DNA from: Clostridiales bacterium UBA7573
Lineage (GTDB): Bacteria > Bacillota > Clostridia > Oscillospirales > CAG-272
Direction: 5' to 3'
Length of the DNA: 17,565 bases
Assembly (NCBI GenBank): GCA_002477905.1
Contig: DLLB01000088.1
Coordinates: 20,061 to 37,625 of the forward strand
Shown here: positions 1-7,734 of the stretch, piece after piece
Position numbering within the stretch: the stretch's first letter is position 1
Layout: the number at the start of each line of letters is the position of its first letter
Notes under the pieces: model-generated
What the model saw: only the letters and a program-made list of their open reading frames with translations
Told to the model about the DNA's origin: nothing
The model's database searches: none
Translations under genes and position numbers: made by a program

Positions 1-1212
1 ATGGATATTCGGAAAGCATCTTTAAAAAAGCACGCGCAATGGGGCGGTAAGATCGAAGTCATCCACCGGTGTCCGGTGGAAACGCGGGAAGACCTTTCTC
101 TTGCCTATACCCCCGGGGTGGCGGAACCCTGTCTTGCCATTCAGAAAGACGCGGCAAAATCCTACCAACTGACGCGCCGGCACAATCTGGTCGCGGTCAT
201 CACCGACGGTACGGCGGTTTTGGGACTGGGCGACATCGGTCCGGAAGCGGGGATGCCGGTGATGGAAGGCAAATGCGCTTTGTTCAAGGCATTTGCCGAT
301 GTAGATGCATTTCCGCTATGTATCCGGACCAAGGACGTAGACGAACTGGTACGCACGATCTATCTGCTCTCCGGCAGTTTCGGCGGCATCAATTTGGAGG
401 ACATCAGTGCGCCGCGCTGTTTTGAAGTGGAGCGGCGGTTAAAGGAAATCTGCGATATTCCGGTCTTTCACGACGATCAGCACGGAACGGCAATCGTCGT
501 GGGTGCGGCGCTCATCAATGCGCTGAAAGTGGTCCGCAAGCAGATCCAAGACATTCGCGTGGTCATCAACGGCGCCGGTGCAGCCGGCATTTCCATCGGA
601 CGGCACCTGATGCATCTCGGCGTACAGAATCTGACGATGGTCGATCGCTTCGGCATTCTCTGCGAGGGCATGCCGAACTTAAACCCCGCGCATATGGAGA
701 TCGCAAAAGAAACGAACCGCTCTCATCAGACCGGAACGCTTGCAGACGCCATGCGCGACGCGGATGTGATGATCGGCGTCTCTGCACCGGGCATCGTGAG
801 TGAAGAAATGGTCGCTTCCATGGCAAGCGACGCCATCGTATTCCCCATGGCAAACCCCACACCGGAAATCATGCCGGATCAGGCAAAGCGTGCCGGTGCG
901 CGCGTTGTGGGAACCGGACGTTCGGACTATCCCAATCAAATCAATAATGTGCTTGCTTTCCCCGGTATCTTCCGCGGTGCACTCGACTGCCGCGCTACCT
1001 GCATCAACGAACAGATGAAAGTCGCAACTTCTTACGCTCTTGCAGCGCTCATTCCGGACGCGGAGCTTTGCGAAACCAATATTCTCCCCTCTGCCTTGGA
1101 TCGACGGGTAGCACCGGCAGTGGCGCAGGCAGTAATCCGTGCCGCAGAGGAAACCGGCGTCGCCCGTATCACAAAGGGCTCAACCGAAGAAGATCCGGAG
1201 GAATTTGTGTAA
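1..1212 (+). CDS. Malic enzyme (malate to pyruvate, oxidative decarboxylating)
   Basis: Catalyses oxidative decarboxylation of malate to pyruvate and CO2 with NAD or NADP, in the cytoplasm, linking C4 acids to pyruvate. The 403-residue product has the usual length of the short bacterial form. The N-terminal malic domain shows SLAYTPGVAEPC (Tyr36 is the expected catalytic tyrosine), GMPVMEGKCALFK (Lys91, catalytic lysine) and GGINLEDI (Glu133/Asp134, metal ligands). FHDDQHGTAIV (about 157-165) supplies another metal aspartate. A Rossmann domain follows with NGAGAAGISIG at 190-200. There is no C-terminal phosphotransacetylase domain as in large MaeB proteins. The start coincides with base 1, so the ribosome site and promoter are outside the window, but the N-terminus aligns with the family and I take it as complete. 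NAD versus NADP preference cannot be read with confidence. Confidence 0.95.
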   Translation: MDIRKASLKKHAQWGGKIEVIHRCPVETREDLSLAYTPGVAEPCLAIQKDAAKSYQLTRRHNLVAVITDGTAVLGLGDIGPEAGMPVMEGKCALFKAFADVDAFPLCIRTKDVDELVRTIYLLSGSFGGINLEDISAPRCFEVERRLKEICDIPVFHDDQHGTAIVVGAALINALKVVRKQIQDIRVVINGAGAAGISIGRHLMHLGVQNLTMVDRFGILCEGMPNLNPAHMEIAKETNRSHQTGTLADAMRDADVMIGVSAPGIVSEEMVASMASDAIVFPMANPTPEIMPDQAKRAGARVVGTGRSDYPNQINNVLAFPGIFRGALDCRATCINEQMKVATSYALAALIPDAELCETNILPSALDRRVAPAVAQAVIRAAEETGVARITKGSTEEDPEEFV

Positions 1213-1372
1213 ACCCGACACAAGTATTCAAAATCCAAAAGAAACGATTTGCCTGTCTGTCAGGGAAATCCGCGCTCCCATCCGGTCGCGGCACACCAAA
1301 GCAACGTGTCTGCCCGGAATATCCGAATGGGAACGGCAAGGGGATCTGTTCATCCCCGGAAAGGAGCCTTTT

Positions 1373-2530
1373 ATGCGCATTTGTCTGATTGTACTGGACA
1401 GTTTCGGTATCGGGAACGCACCGGATGCCGCGGCTTTCCATGATGTAGGGGCGTGTACGCTGGGCAGTCTCGCCCGCGTACCCGGTTTTTCCGTGCCGCA
1501 CCTTGCAAAAGCGGGGCTGTTTGCCATTGACGGCTGTCAAAGCTATGGCAATTCTCCCGCACCAAGCGGCGCATATGCCGCGATGACCGAGGCTTCTGCC
1601 GGAAAAGACACCATCATCGGGCACTGGGAAATCGCGGGGGTGCGTTCCGATCAGCCGTTTCCCACCTATCCGCACGGATTTCCACCCGCGCTGTTGGACG
1701 CAATCTTTGCCAAAACCGGACGCGGCTGGCTGTGCAATCTGCCCTACTCCGGTACAAAAGTATTGGTCGATTACGGTATGGAGCATCTGCGCACGGGAAA
1801 TTATATCGTATACACCTCCGGCGACAGCGTATTGCAGATCGCCGCAAATGAGCAGATTATCCCGCCCGAAGAATTATATCGTGCCTGCAAGATCGCGCGG
1901 GAAATGCTCACCGGCGACAATGGCGTAGGCAGGGTGATTGCCCGTCCGTTTGTCGGCACCGCGCCCGAAAATTTCACCCGCACCCCACGGCGGCACGATT
2001 TTGCACTGCCGCCCCCGCGCAAAACGCTTTGCGATGTTCTCAGCGAAGCGGGGAAAGACGTCATCGGCGTTGGCAAAATCCCCGACATTTTCGCGGGGCG
2101 CGGCATCACCCGCGCCGTTCCGATCGAAAGCAATGCGGACGGCATTCAAAAAACCCTGTCTATTTTGCAAAACGATTCCTTCGACGGACTGTGCTTTGTC
2201 AATTTGGTGGATTTTGATTCGGTTTACGGACATCGCCGCGATCCGGAGGGCTATGCCCGCGCAATGATGGCGTTTGACGACAGTCTGCCCGCCCTCTGCG
2301 CCGCGCTTGCCAAAGACGACCTCCTGATGCTCACCGGCGACCACGGCTGTGATCCCACCTTCTGCGGCACCGATCATACCAGAGAGCGCACCCCGTGGCT
2401 GACGATCGGTCCCGGCGTTTCCCCGCAGAATCTCGGCGTGCGGAATACGTTTGCCGACATCGGCAAAACCATCGCGGCTTATTTTCACATTCCAAACGAT
2501 CTGTACGGCACGGCGGTATTGCCTTTGTAA
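1373..2530 (+). CDS. deoB: Phosphopentomutase
   Basis: Interconverts ribose- or deoxyribose-1-phosphate and the 5-phosphates, feeding sugars from nucleoside phosphorolysis into central metabolism. The 385-residue product matches the family length. It opens with MRICLIVLDSFGIG (Asp9, metal ligand). GKDTIIGHWE places the phosphorylatable threonine at residue 80, and LMLTGDHGCDP plus GTDHTRERTPWL near the C-terminus carry further metal ligands of the alkaline-phosphatase superfamily. The ATG at 1373 is chosen because AAGGAG lies at 1361-1366 and the protein starts exactly where homologues do; the open frame extends upstream to 1139 but that part overlaps the malic enzyme in another frame and is not homologous. 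A GGGGAT/ATCCCC hairpin (1340-1357) sits just before the ribosome site and might affect translation. First gene of a cluster with cdd and udp. Confidence 0.95.
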   Translation: MRICLIVLDSFGIGNAPDAAAFHDVGACTLGSLARVPGFSVPHLAKAGLFAIDGCQSYGNSPAPSGAYAAMTEASAGKDTIIGHWEIAGVRSDQPFPTYPHGFPPALLDAIFAKTGRGWLCNLPYSGTKVLVDYGMEHLRTGNYIVYTSGDSVLQIAANEQIIPPEELYRACKIAREMLTGDNGVGRVIARPFVGTAPENFTRTPRRHDFALPPPRKTLCDVLSEAGKDVIGVGKIPDIFAGRGITRAVPIESNADGIQKTLSILQNDSFDGLCFVNLVDFDSVYGHRRDPEGYARAMMAFDDSLPALCAALAKDDLLMLTGDHGCDPTFCGTDHTRERTPWLTIGPGVSPQNLGVRNTFADIGKTIAAYFHIPNDLYGTAVLPL

Positions 2531-2606
2531 AAAATACACCCGCTGGGTTTTCGCTTTGTCCTATTTGTGCGATTCTAAAAAGGAAACAGAAGAAAGGAGC
2601 TTTTCT

Positions 2607-3098
2607 ATGACCGATTCCGAATTCTCGTTGAAATTACCCCCGCCGATCACCGTCCCGCCCACCCCTTCCGAGCAGATGGCGTTTCCGCTGATCCGTGCCG
2701 CAAAAAAAGCGCGGCAAAATGCTTACGCGCCCTATTCCCATTTCACGGTAGGCGCGGCGCTGTTATGCGCAGACGGCTATTCTGTCTTTGGCGGATGCAA
2801 TCAGGAAAACGCGTCCTTCTCCGCCGGTATCTGCGCGGAACGTGCGGCATTTGCCGCGGCGGTAAGCGCAGGGCACCATACCTTTGCCGCGCTTGCTTTG
2901 ATCGGCGGCAGGGAAAAAGAAGAACCGACGGAATTCTGCACGCCCTGCGGCATCTGCCGTCAGGTAATGGCGGAATTTTGCGCACCGTATTTTCCGGTGA
3001 TCTTAGCCATTTCGGAAAAAGAGTATCAGATCGTCACTTTGGAACAGCTTTATCCGTTCGGCTTTTCCCACGCGGATCTGCAAAGGAGATCAAAATGA
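2607..3098 (+). CDS. cdd: Cytidine deaminase
   Basis: Hydrolytically deaminates cytidine or deoxycytidine to uridine or deoxyuridine, the substrates of the downstream phosphorylase. The 163-residue protein is of the small homotetrameric zinc type. Zinc ligands and catalytic glutamate are visible: GICAERAAF gives Cys76 and Glu78, and TPCGICRQ gives Cys114 and Cys117. AYAPYSHFTVGAAL (about 39-52) is the family's substrate-side motif. It carries about 22 extra N-terminal residues, rich in Pro (KLPPPITVPPTP), compared with the usual 130-residue enzymes. The start is supported by AAAGGAGC at 2593-2600. The gap to deoB is 76 bp with no terminator, so the genes are probably co-transcribed. The stop overlaps the udp start (ATGA, 3095-3098), suggesting translational coupling. 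Confidence 0.95.
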   Translation: MTDSEFSLKLPPPITVPPTPSEQMAFPLIRAAKKARQNAYAPYSHFTVGAALLCADGYSVFGGCNQENASFSAGICAERAAFAAAVSAGHHTFAALALIGGREKEEPTEFCTPCGICRQVMAEFCAPYFPVILAISEKEYQIVTLEQLYPFGFSHADLQRRSK

Positions 3099-3865
3099 GC
3101 GAACAAATGCATCTTGCCTGCAAAGAGGGCGATATCGGTGGCTATGTCCTGCTTCCGGGCGATCCCGGCCGCTGTGAAACGATTGCCGCACTGCTCGATC
3201 ACCCGCAGAAAATCGCGCAGAATCGCGAATTTGTCACTTATACCGGATCGCTTTGCGGGGAACAGGTGAGCGTTTGCTCGACCGGCATCGGTGGTCCGAG
3301 CACCGCCATCGCCGTGGAGGAACTGCACGCGCTCGGTGCGCACACGCTCCTGCGTATCGGCACCTGCGGCGGGATCCAACCGTGCGTACAGGCAGGAGAT
3401 CTGATTCTTGCCAGTGCCGCCGTCCGACAGGACGGCACCAGCGCGGAATACGCGCCGCGAGAATTCCCCGCCGTCGCGGATTTCACTGTACTCCGCATGC
3501 TTGCCGACACCGCGCGCGACAAAGGGTATCGGCATCACATCGGCGTGATCCAAAGCAAAGATTCCTTTTACGGACAGCATGCGCCAAGCTCCATGCCAAC
3601 CGCTTCCGCACTGCTTGAAAAATGGGAGGCTTGGAAGCGGCTTGGGGTTTTGGCAAGCGAAATGGAATGCGCCACCTTGTTCACCGTCGCCGCCGTGCGG
3701 CATCTGCGCGTGGGCGCGATCTTGGAAACGCTGTGGAATCAGGAGCTTGCCGCGCCCGGCGAACAGAAAGCCCGTCAACAGCACAAAGACCTGTCCCCCC
3801 TGCTTTCCACTGCGGTGGAAAGCATTCGCCGTCTGATTGCGTACGATCGCGCAAGTGCCTGCTGA
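3095..3865 (+). CDS. udp: Uridine phosphorylase
   Basis: Phosphorolyses uridine (and likely deoxyuridine) to uracil and pentose-1-phosphate, which deoB then isomerises. This is a 256-residue member of the PNP/UDP phosphorylase family type I. LLPGDPGRCE (residues 19-28) is the phosphate-binding loop, LLRIGTCGGI (85-94) contains the second phosphate arginine, and ASEMECATLF (187-196) is the SEMEC-type motif whose Met and Glu bind ribose. IQSKDSFYG (152-160) matches the uridine phosphorylase specificity region better than purine phosphorylases. The ATG at 3095 has AAAGGAG at 3082-3088 and overlaps the cdd stop; a longer in-frame reading from 2765 lies inside cdd and is rejected. Function as a pathway with cdd and deoB is inferred from adjacency. 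Some chance remains of broader nucleoside specificity. Confidence 0.93.
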   Translation: MSEQMHLACKEGDIGGYVLLPGDPGRCETIAALLDHPQKIAQNREFVTYTGSLCGEQVSVCSTGIGGPSTAIAVEELHALGAHTLLRIGTCGGIQPCVQAGDLILASAAVRQDGTSAEYAPREFPAVADFTVLRMLADTARDKGYRHHIGVIQSKDSFYGQHAPSSMPTASALLEKWEAWKRLGVLASEMECATLFTVAAVRHLRVGAILETLWNQELAAPGEQKARQQHKDLSPLLSTAVESIRRLIAYDRASAC

Positions 3866-3982
3866 CGCGTAAACACAGGTTCTTGTGTTTGAGATACTCC
3901 GTTTTTTCGTGCATTGCCCTGCCGCACGCACTTTGGGATTTGCGTTGCTTCGTTTTATTTTCTGCTTTGGGAGGAGATTTTC

Positions 3983-5533
3983 ATGCTTGCCACTTTACTG
4001 TCCTGCGGACTTGCCGGCGTTGACGGATTTCCGGTAACGGTAGAAACCAGCGTACAGGATAAACTGCCGGAATTCAATTTGGTCGGATTACCGGACGCCG
4101 CCATTCGCGAAGCAAAAGATCGTATCCGTACCGCGATGGAAAACAGCGGATTTCTATTTCCGGACGGCGCGATTACAGTCAACCTTGCACCGGCAGATAA
4201 GAAAAAAGAAGGTGCGGCTTACGATCTTGCCATTCTGATCGGCATCCTGTGCGGCAGCGGACGCCTCGGACAGGTGGAATCGCTGTCCCAAAAGTGTTTT
4301 CTCGGCGAACTCTCCCTTTCGGGGGAGATTCGCCCCGTGCGCGGCATCCTTTGTATGGCGCTTGCGGCGCGGGAAGCAGGCGCAAGTGAGCTTTATGTAC
4401 CGGCGCAAAACGCGGCGGAAGCGGCGGCGATCGGATCGCTGCCGGTCTATGGCGTCCACCATGTACGGGAGCTTGCAGCGCATTTATGCGGGAAGAAGCG
4501 CTTGACGCCGACCACCTTTGACGCTTCGGCGTTTGTGCGCGAACGCGCCTGTGATACCATGGATTTTTCCGACATCAAGGGCCAACAGCGCGCCCGCCGC
4601 GCAATGGAAATTGCCGCCGCAGGCGGTCACAATATTCTCCTGATCGGTCCGCCCGGCACCGGAAAAAGCATGCTTGCCAAACGCTTGCCCACCATCCTGC
4701 CGGAGCTTTCGTTCACCGAAGCCATCGACACCACGCGCATCCACTCCATTGCGGGCATTTTGCCGGAAAATACATCGCTTGTCACGAGACGTCCTTTCCG
4801 TGCCCCGCACCACACTGCCTCCGCCGCGTCGATGGCGGGCGGCGGTACCGTCCCTGCTCCGGGGGAAATCTCCCTTGCGCACAACGGCGTTTTGTTTTTG
4901 GACGAGCTTCCGGAATTCTCAAAAACCGTCACGGAAGTACTGCGCCAACCTTTGGAAGATGGCAAAATCACCATTGCCCGAACCGGCGGACGCTATACTT
5001 TTCCCTGTTCCTTTATGTTGGTGTGCGCGATGAACCCCTGCAAATGCGGTTATTTCGGCTCCACCGTGCGCAAGTGTACCTGTAAGCCGGAGGAGATCAA
5101 GAAATACATGTCCAAAATCAGCGGTCCTTTGCTCGATCGGATTGACATTCAGATCGAAATGCCCGCACTGAATTTTACAGAGCTGACGCAAAGCGAACCC
5201 TCGGAATCGTCTGCGGACATCCGCGCGCGCGTCAATGCCGCGCGGCAACGCGCGTTTACACGCTTTCAATCCCATCCTTTGCGCGAAGGGCGACACCCAA
5301 ACTGCAATGCGCAAATGGACGCGGTGGAGATCCGGCATTTCTGTGTACTGGATCCGGAATCGCAGGATCTTTTACGCGGGGCGTACACCCAAATGCATCT
5401 GTCCGCACGGTGTTATGATCGGATCCTGCGCGTTGCGCGCACCATCGCAGATCTGGCGGACAGCGAACAGATCCGCGCCGATCATATTGCGGAAGCCATT
5501 CAAATGCGTTCGCTGGATCGCAAATACTGGTAA
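3983..5533 (+). CDS. comM: YifB/ComM-family Mg-chelatase-like AAA+ ATPase
   Basis: A 516-residue AAA+ ATPase of the YifB family; the characterised member ComM is a hexameric helicase promoting branch migration during natural transformation. Residues 1-165 form the ChlI-like domain I (NLVGLPDAAIREAKDRIR; SLSGEIRPVRG). The Mg-chelatase ATPase core has DIKGQQRARRAMEIAAAGGH (197-216), Walker A GPPGTGKS (222-229), Walker B VLFLDELPEF (303-312) and a cysteine cluster in AMNPCKCGYFG/RKCTC that is normal for the family. The C-terminal helical domain ends with the usual IRADHIAEAIQMRSLDR. The start at 3983 follows GGGAGGAG (3969-3976). The 117 bp from udp hold no clear terminator or promoter, so readthrough from udp is possible. 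The neighbours give no competence context (no dprA here), so the symbol denotes family rather than proven role. Confidence 0.92.
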   Translation: MLATLLSCGLAGVDGFPVTVETSVQDKLPEFNLVGLPDAAIREAKDRIRTAMENSGFLFPDGAITVNLAPADKKKEGAAYDLAILIGILCGSGRLGQVESLSQKCFLGELSLSGEIRPVRGILCMALAAREAGASELYVPAQNAAEAAAIGSLPVYGVHHVRELAAHLCGKKRLTPTTFDASAFVRERACDTMDFSDIKGQQRARRAMEIAAAGGHNILLIGPPGTGKSMLAKRLPTILPELSFTEAIDTTRIHSIAGILPENTSLVTRRPFRAPHHTASAASMAGGGTVPAPGEISLAHNGVLFLDELPEFSKTVTEVLRQPLEDGKITIARTGGRYTFPCSFMLVCAMNPCKCGYFGSTVRKCTCKPEEIKKYMSKISGPLLDRIDIQIEMPALNFTELTQSEPSESSADIRARVNAARQRAFTRFQSHPLREGRHPNCNAQMDAVEIRHFCVLDPESQDLLRGAYTQMHLSARCYDRILRVARTIADLADSEQIRADHIAEAIQMRSLDRKYW

Positions 5534-5601
5534 AAGGATTGCACAATTGCGCTACCCTTTGCGTTTTCTAACACTTTTGACTCACATTCCTTCTCTTGTG
5601 C

Positions 5602-5630
5602 TTGACAAACCATAAATCGTATGCTATATT
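5602..5630 (+). promoter_or_regulatory. Sigma-A promoter of the amidohydrolase gene
   Basis: Perfect -35 TTGACA (5602-5607), 17-bp spacer, -10 TATATT (5625-5630) preceded by an extended-10 TG (5622-5623). Transcription would begin near 5637, about 37 nt before the ATG at 5674. It closely resembles the tRNA-Gln promoter at 6849 (22 of 29 positions identical). Confidence 0.85.
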
Positions 5631-5673
5631 GAGAGCAAATCGGCGGTCTGACCGTTTTCCTAAGGAGATTCTG

Positions 5674-6750
5674 ATGAAACTGCATGATAATCATTGGCAT
5701 TCCGACTGTGAAACTGCAAGTATTGCGAAAAATATCACCTATTTTAAAAGCCTTTTGGACACCTGTCATCCGGACAGCGTGACGTTGCTTTCCATTCCCA
5801 CAAGAGAACGCCAATACACCCGCTTCGCCAATCTGAAAGCGCTTGCCATCAAAGAGGCACTGGGTGGACGGGCTTACGCCTTTTTAGGGCTGTGGCACAA
5901 AGATCACCCCACCGCGCAGGACTATGTAACACAATTGGAAGATGGACTTGCCATGGGCTTTGACGGAGTAAAAAGTCTGGAAGAAAAGCCGGATGTACGC
6001 AAGTTTACCGGACGTTCCATCGCCGATCCGATCTTCGATCCCGTTTATGACCGGATGGAAGCCTTGCAGGTTCCGTTTGTCCTGCATGCCGCTGATCCGG
6101 GGTTCGCATGGACGCGTGCGCTGTGTACGCAGTACATGCTTGACCACGGACGGTGCTACGACGCGCCCGGCTATTTGTCCAAAGAAGAAATCTATGCGGA
6201 AGTAGACGAAATGCTGGCAAAGCACCCCCATCTGCGCCTGACATTGGCACATTTCTACTTTTTGTCCGATGATCTGCCTCGCGCGGCAAAGTTTTTGGAC
6301 GCACACCCGCAGGTCTGCTTTGATCTGGTCCCCGGCAGGGAAATGTACACGGATTTCGGAAATCATGTGCCGGAAGCACGCGCATTTTTTGCCCGCTATG
6401 CCGATCGGATGATCTTCGGTACGGACATCAATTCCTACGGTGCAAACGATCCGCATACCGCGCAGTATCATCGGGATTTATTTGCCTATACAAAAGCGAT
6501 GATCGACGAAAACGGGGAGCGGGAATTCTGCGGCAAAACTTATCGCGGCATGGGACTACCGACGGATCTTTGTGAGAAGATTTTCTATACCAACGCAATG
6601 CATTTTCTGCACGATCGCGCACCCAAGCCGGTAGATCGGGCGCTTGCCATCCAAGCACTTGCGGCGCAAAAACCATATCAAGCGGACTTTACGGAAGAAG
6701 ATGCACGGGATTTCGCGGATCTGCAGGAATATTTCGGAGTAAAAGTGTAA
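5674..6750 (+). CDS. Amidohydrolase-2-like metal-dependent hydrolase (TIM barrel)
   Basis: A 358-residue cytoplasmic protein of the amidohydrolase-related family (Amidohydro_2 type); substrate unknown. The metal site can be followed: H7-W8-H9 (HxH of strand 1), Lys100 in FDGVKS, His138 in FVLHAADPG, His193 in LAHFYFLS and Asp251 in IFGTDINS, spaced as in TIM-barrel hydrolases and decarboxylases such as ACMSD-like proteins. No signal peptide is present. AAGGAG (5662-5667) supports the start. It appears monocistronic: a strong promoter lies immediately upstream, and a 10-bp GC hairpin and a tRNA gene follow. Hydrolysis of a small amide, lactone or ester is plausible and so is decarboxylation; neither neighbour indicates a pathway. 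The strong constitutive-looking promoter suggests housekeeping expression. Confidence 0.85.
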   Translation: MKLHDNHWHSDCETASIAKNITYFKSLLDTCHPDSVTLLSIPTRERQYTRFANLKALAIKEALGGRAYAFLGLWHKDHPTAQDYVTQLEDGLAMGFDGVKSLEEKPDVRKFTGRSIADPIFDPVYDRMEALQVPFVLHAADPGFAWTRALCTQYMLDHGRCYDAPGYLSKEEIYAEVDEMLAKHPHLRLTLAHFYFLSDDLPRAAKFLDAHPQVCFDLVPGREMYTDFGNHVPEARAFFARYADRMIFGTDINSYGANDPHTAQYHRDLFAYTKAMIDENGEREFCGKTYRGMGLPTDLCEKIFYTNAMHFLHDRAPKPVDRALAIQALAAQKPYQADFTEEDARDFADLQEYFGVKV

Positions 6751-6771
6751 GTTTTTCCTTTTGAAAAAGAT

Positions 6772-6803
6772 CGGCGCCGCATGCATTATTTCTTGCGGCG
6801 CCG
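6772..6803. terminator. GC-rich hairpin after the amidohydrolase gene
   Basis: CGGCGCCGCA (6772-6781) pairs perfectly with 6794-6803 around a 12-nt loop. On + it lacks a following T tract, whereas on - it is followed by CTTTTTC. It may act as a weak or bidirectional terminator, or protect the 3' end of the upstream mRNA. Confidence 0.5.
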
Positions 6804-6848
6804 GTTGGAATAAAATCCGGAAAATCGAAAAAAATATCAGAAAGCCCC

Positions 6849-6877
6849 TTGACAAACCACAGAATTTGTGCTATACT
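6849..6877 (+). promoter_or_regulatory. Promoter of tRNA-Gln
   Basis: TTGACA (6849-6854), 17-bp spacer, TATACT (6872-6877) with extended-10 TG at 6869-6870. The start would fall about 5 nt before the mature tRNA 5' end at 6889. Confidence 0.88.
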
Positions 6878-6888
6878 ATACTGCGCAT

Positions 6889-6964
6889 TGAGGTATCGCC
6901 AAGCGGTAAGGCAACGGACTCTGACTCCGTCATTACCTAGGTTCGAATCCTAGTACCTCAGCCA
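6889..6964 (+). tRNA. trnQ: tRNA-Gln (anticodon CUG)
   Basis: A 76-nt cloverleaf including the encoded CCA. The acceptor is TGAGGTA/TACCTCA with G discriminator. The anticodon arm is ACGGA-CTCTGAC-TCCGT, giving anticodon CTG at loop positions 3-5, reading CAG. The T arm is CTAGG-TTCGAAT-CCTAG and the D arm is GCC...GGC with the AAGCGGTAA loop. The GCCAAGCGGTAAGGCA core is characteristic of bacterial glutamine tRNAs. It is a single gene with its own promoter and terminator. Confidence 0.97.
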
Positions 6965-7004
6965 AAAACCTTCCCGGACTTCGTTCGGGAAGGTTTTACT
7001 TTTT
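6965..7004 (+). terminator. Rho-independent terminator of tRNA-Gln
   Basis: AAAACCTTCCCG (6965-6976) pairs perfectly with CGGGAAGGTTTT (6986-6997), with a short loop containing TTCG and followed by TTTT ACTTTTT. It begins directly after the CCA. Confidence 0.93.
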
Positions 7005-7083
7005 CACTTTTATTCCCCACTCACATGCCGTGAAGAGATAGATGCGGCAACACCGGAGCAATCCCTGTTTTGCAGTCAGCTTG

Positions 7084-7119
7084 AGCGGATGCGACGGGTT
7101 TCCGTTGCATCCGCTTTTT
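7084..7119 (+). terminator. Strong terminator with no recognised gene before it
   Basis: AGCGGATGCGACGG (7084-7097) pairs with 7102-7115 over 14 bp including one G-T, with loop GTTT and then a T run to 7119. The roughly 80 nt between the tRNA terminator and this one contain no ORF or promoter I can defend. It may end readthrough from the tRNA, end a small RNA, or attenuate the DUF3841-like gene starting 17 nt later. Confidence 0.85.
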
Positions 7120-7135
7120 ATACGGAGAGTTATGT

Positions 7136-7647
7136 GTGATACTTTGGACGATACAGCATGAAGAAGCTTATCTCCGGATGGTGCGCAACGGAGTGCTACG
7201 GGCAGATCGTGCACATCTTTTTTGCGGAGATGATTTTTTGGTTCCCTACAACTGGATGTCGCAACAAATGCGCATGCGCATTTCCGAACCGCCCCATGGC
7301 GTGCAATATCCTGTGTGGCTTTGGCATACATGGGAGGGCAAACGCAAACGCCCGCATATGCGGCGCCCAACACTCCGATCGTCCTGCTGACGGTTGAAAT
7401 TCCCGATGAAATGGTGCTTTTATCCGACTTTGACCGTTGGAATATCGTAATGAACGGATGTTATGTGGCAGTTGGCGCAGACGATGATTCTCCGCATTCA
7501 CTCAAAGAAATATGTGAAAGCTGGAACAGAATTTTTGATGTGTCTTGCGTAAATTCATATTACAGTTTTTCTTTGTCTATACAAGCGACAGTATGGGAAA
7601 TCCGAAAAGAATGGATAAAAAAAGCGGAATTCTTTACAGCGAGATAA
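7136..7647 (+). pseudogene. Frameshifted DUF3841-like gene
   Basis: Two adjacent frames together encode one protein that resembles DUF3841, a family of unknown function. The first frame (GTG at 7136, stop TGA 7388-7390) gives an N-terminus with ILWTIQHEEAYLRMVRNGVL, VPYNWMSQQMRMRI and VWLWHTWEGKRKRP. The second frame continues with IVLLTVEIPDEMVLLSDFDR and WNIVMNGCYV, ending in KEWIKKAEFFTAR at TAA 7645-7647. The switch lies near 7361-7372, where the product must drop one frame; a handful of residues expected between KRPHMRR and VLLTVEIP also seem missing, so a small deletion is more likely than one-base slippage. GGAG at 7123-7126 precedes the GTG. No slippery heptamer is visible. About 170 codons total, near the family length. 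A sequencing or assembly error cannot be excluded. Confidence 0.72.
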
Positions 7648-7661
7648 TCCGTATTCCGATC

Positions 7662-7693
7662 AGCGGAGCAGGGCCACACCTGCTCCGCTTTTT
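7662..7693 (+). terminator. Terminator after the DUF3841-like gene
   Basis: AGCGGAGCAGG (7662-7672) and CCTGCTCCGCT (7679-7689) form a perfect 11-bp stem with loop GCCACA, followed by TTTTT. It starts 15 nt after the stop, confirming that the broken gene was a transcription unit. Confidence 0.93.
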
Positions 7694-7734
7694 GTATAAC
7701 GGTGAATTATACTATCAAGCGCAACAGTGAAAAA

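Noticed and set aside
1139..1372. Upstream extension of the deoB frame
   Set aside because: It overlaps the malic enzyme in another frame, is not like phosphopentomutases, and the ATG at 1373 has a proper ribosome site.
3871..3890. AAACACA/TGTGTTT hairpin after udp as a terminator
   Set aside because: The 7-bp stem is AT-rich and has no following T tract.
7355..7395. Programmed -1 frameshift in the DUF3841-like gene
   Set aside because: No X-XXY-YYZ slippery heptamer or downstream stimulatory hairpin is apparent, and residues seem to be missing at the junction.
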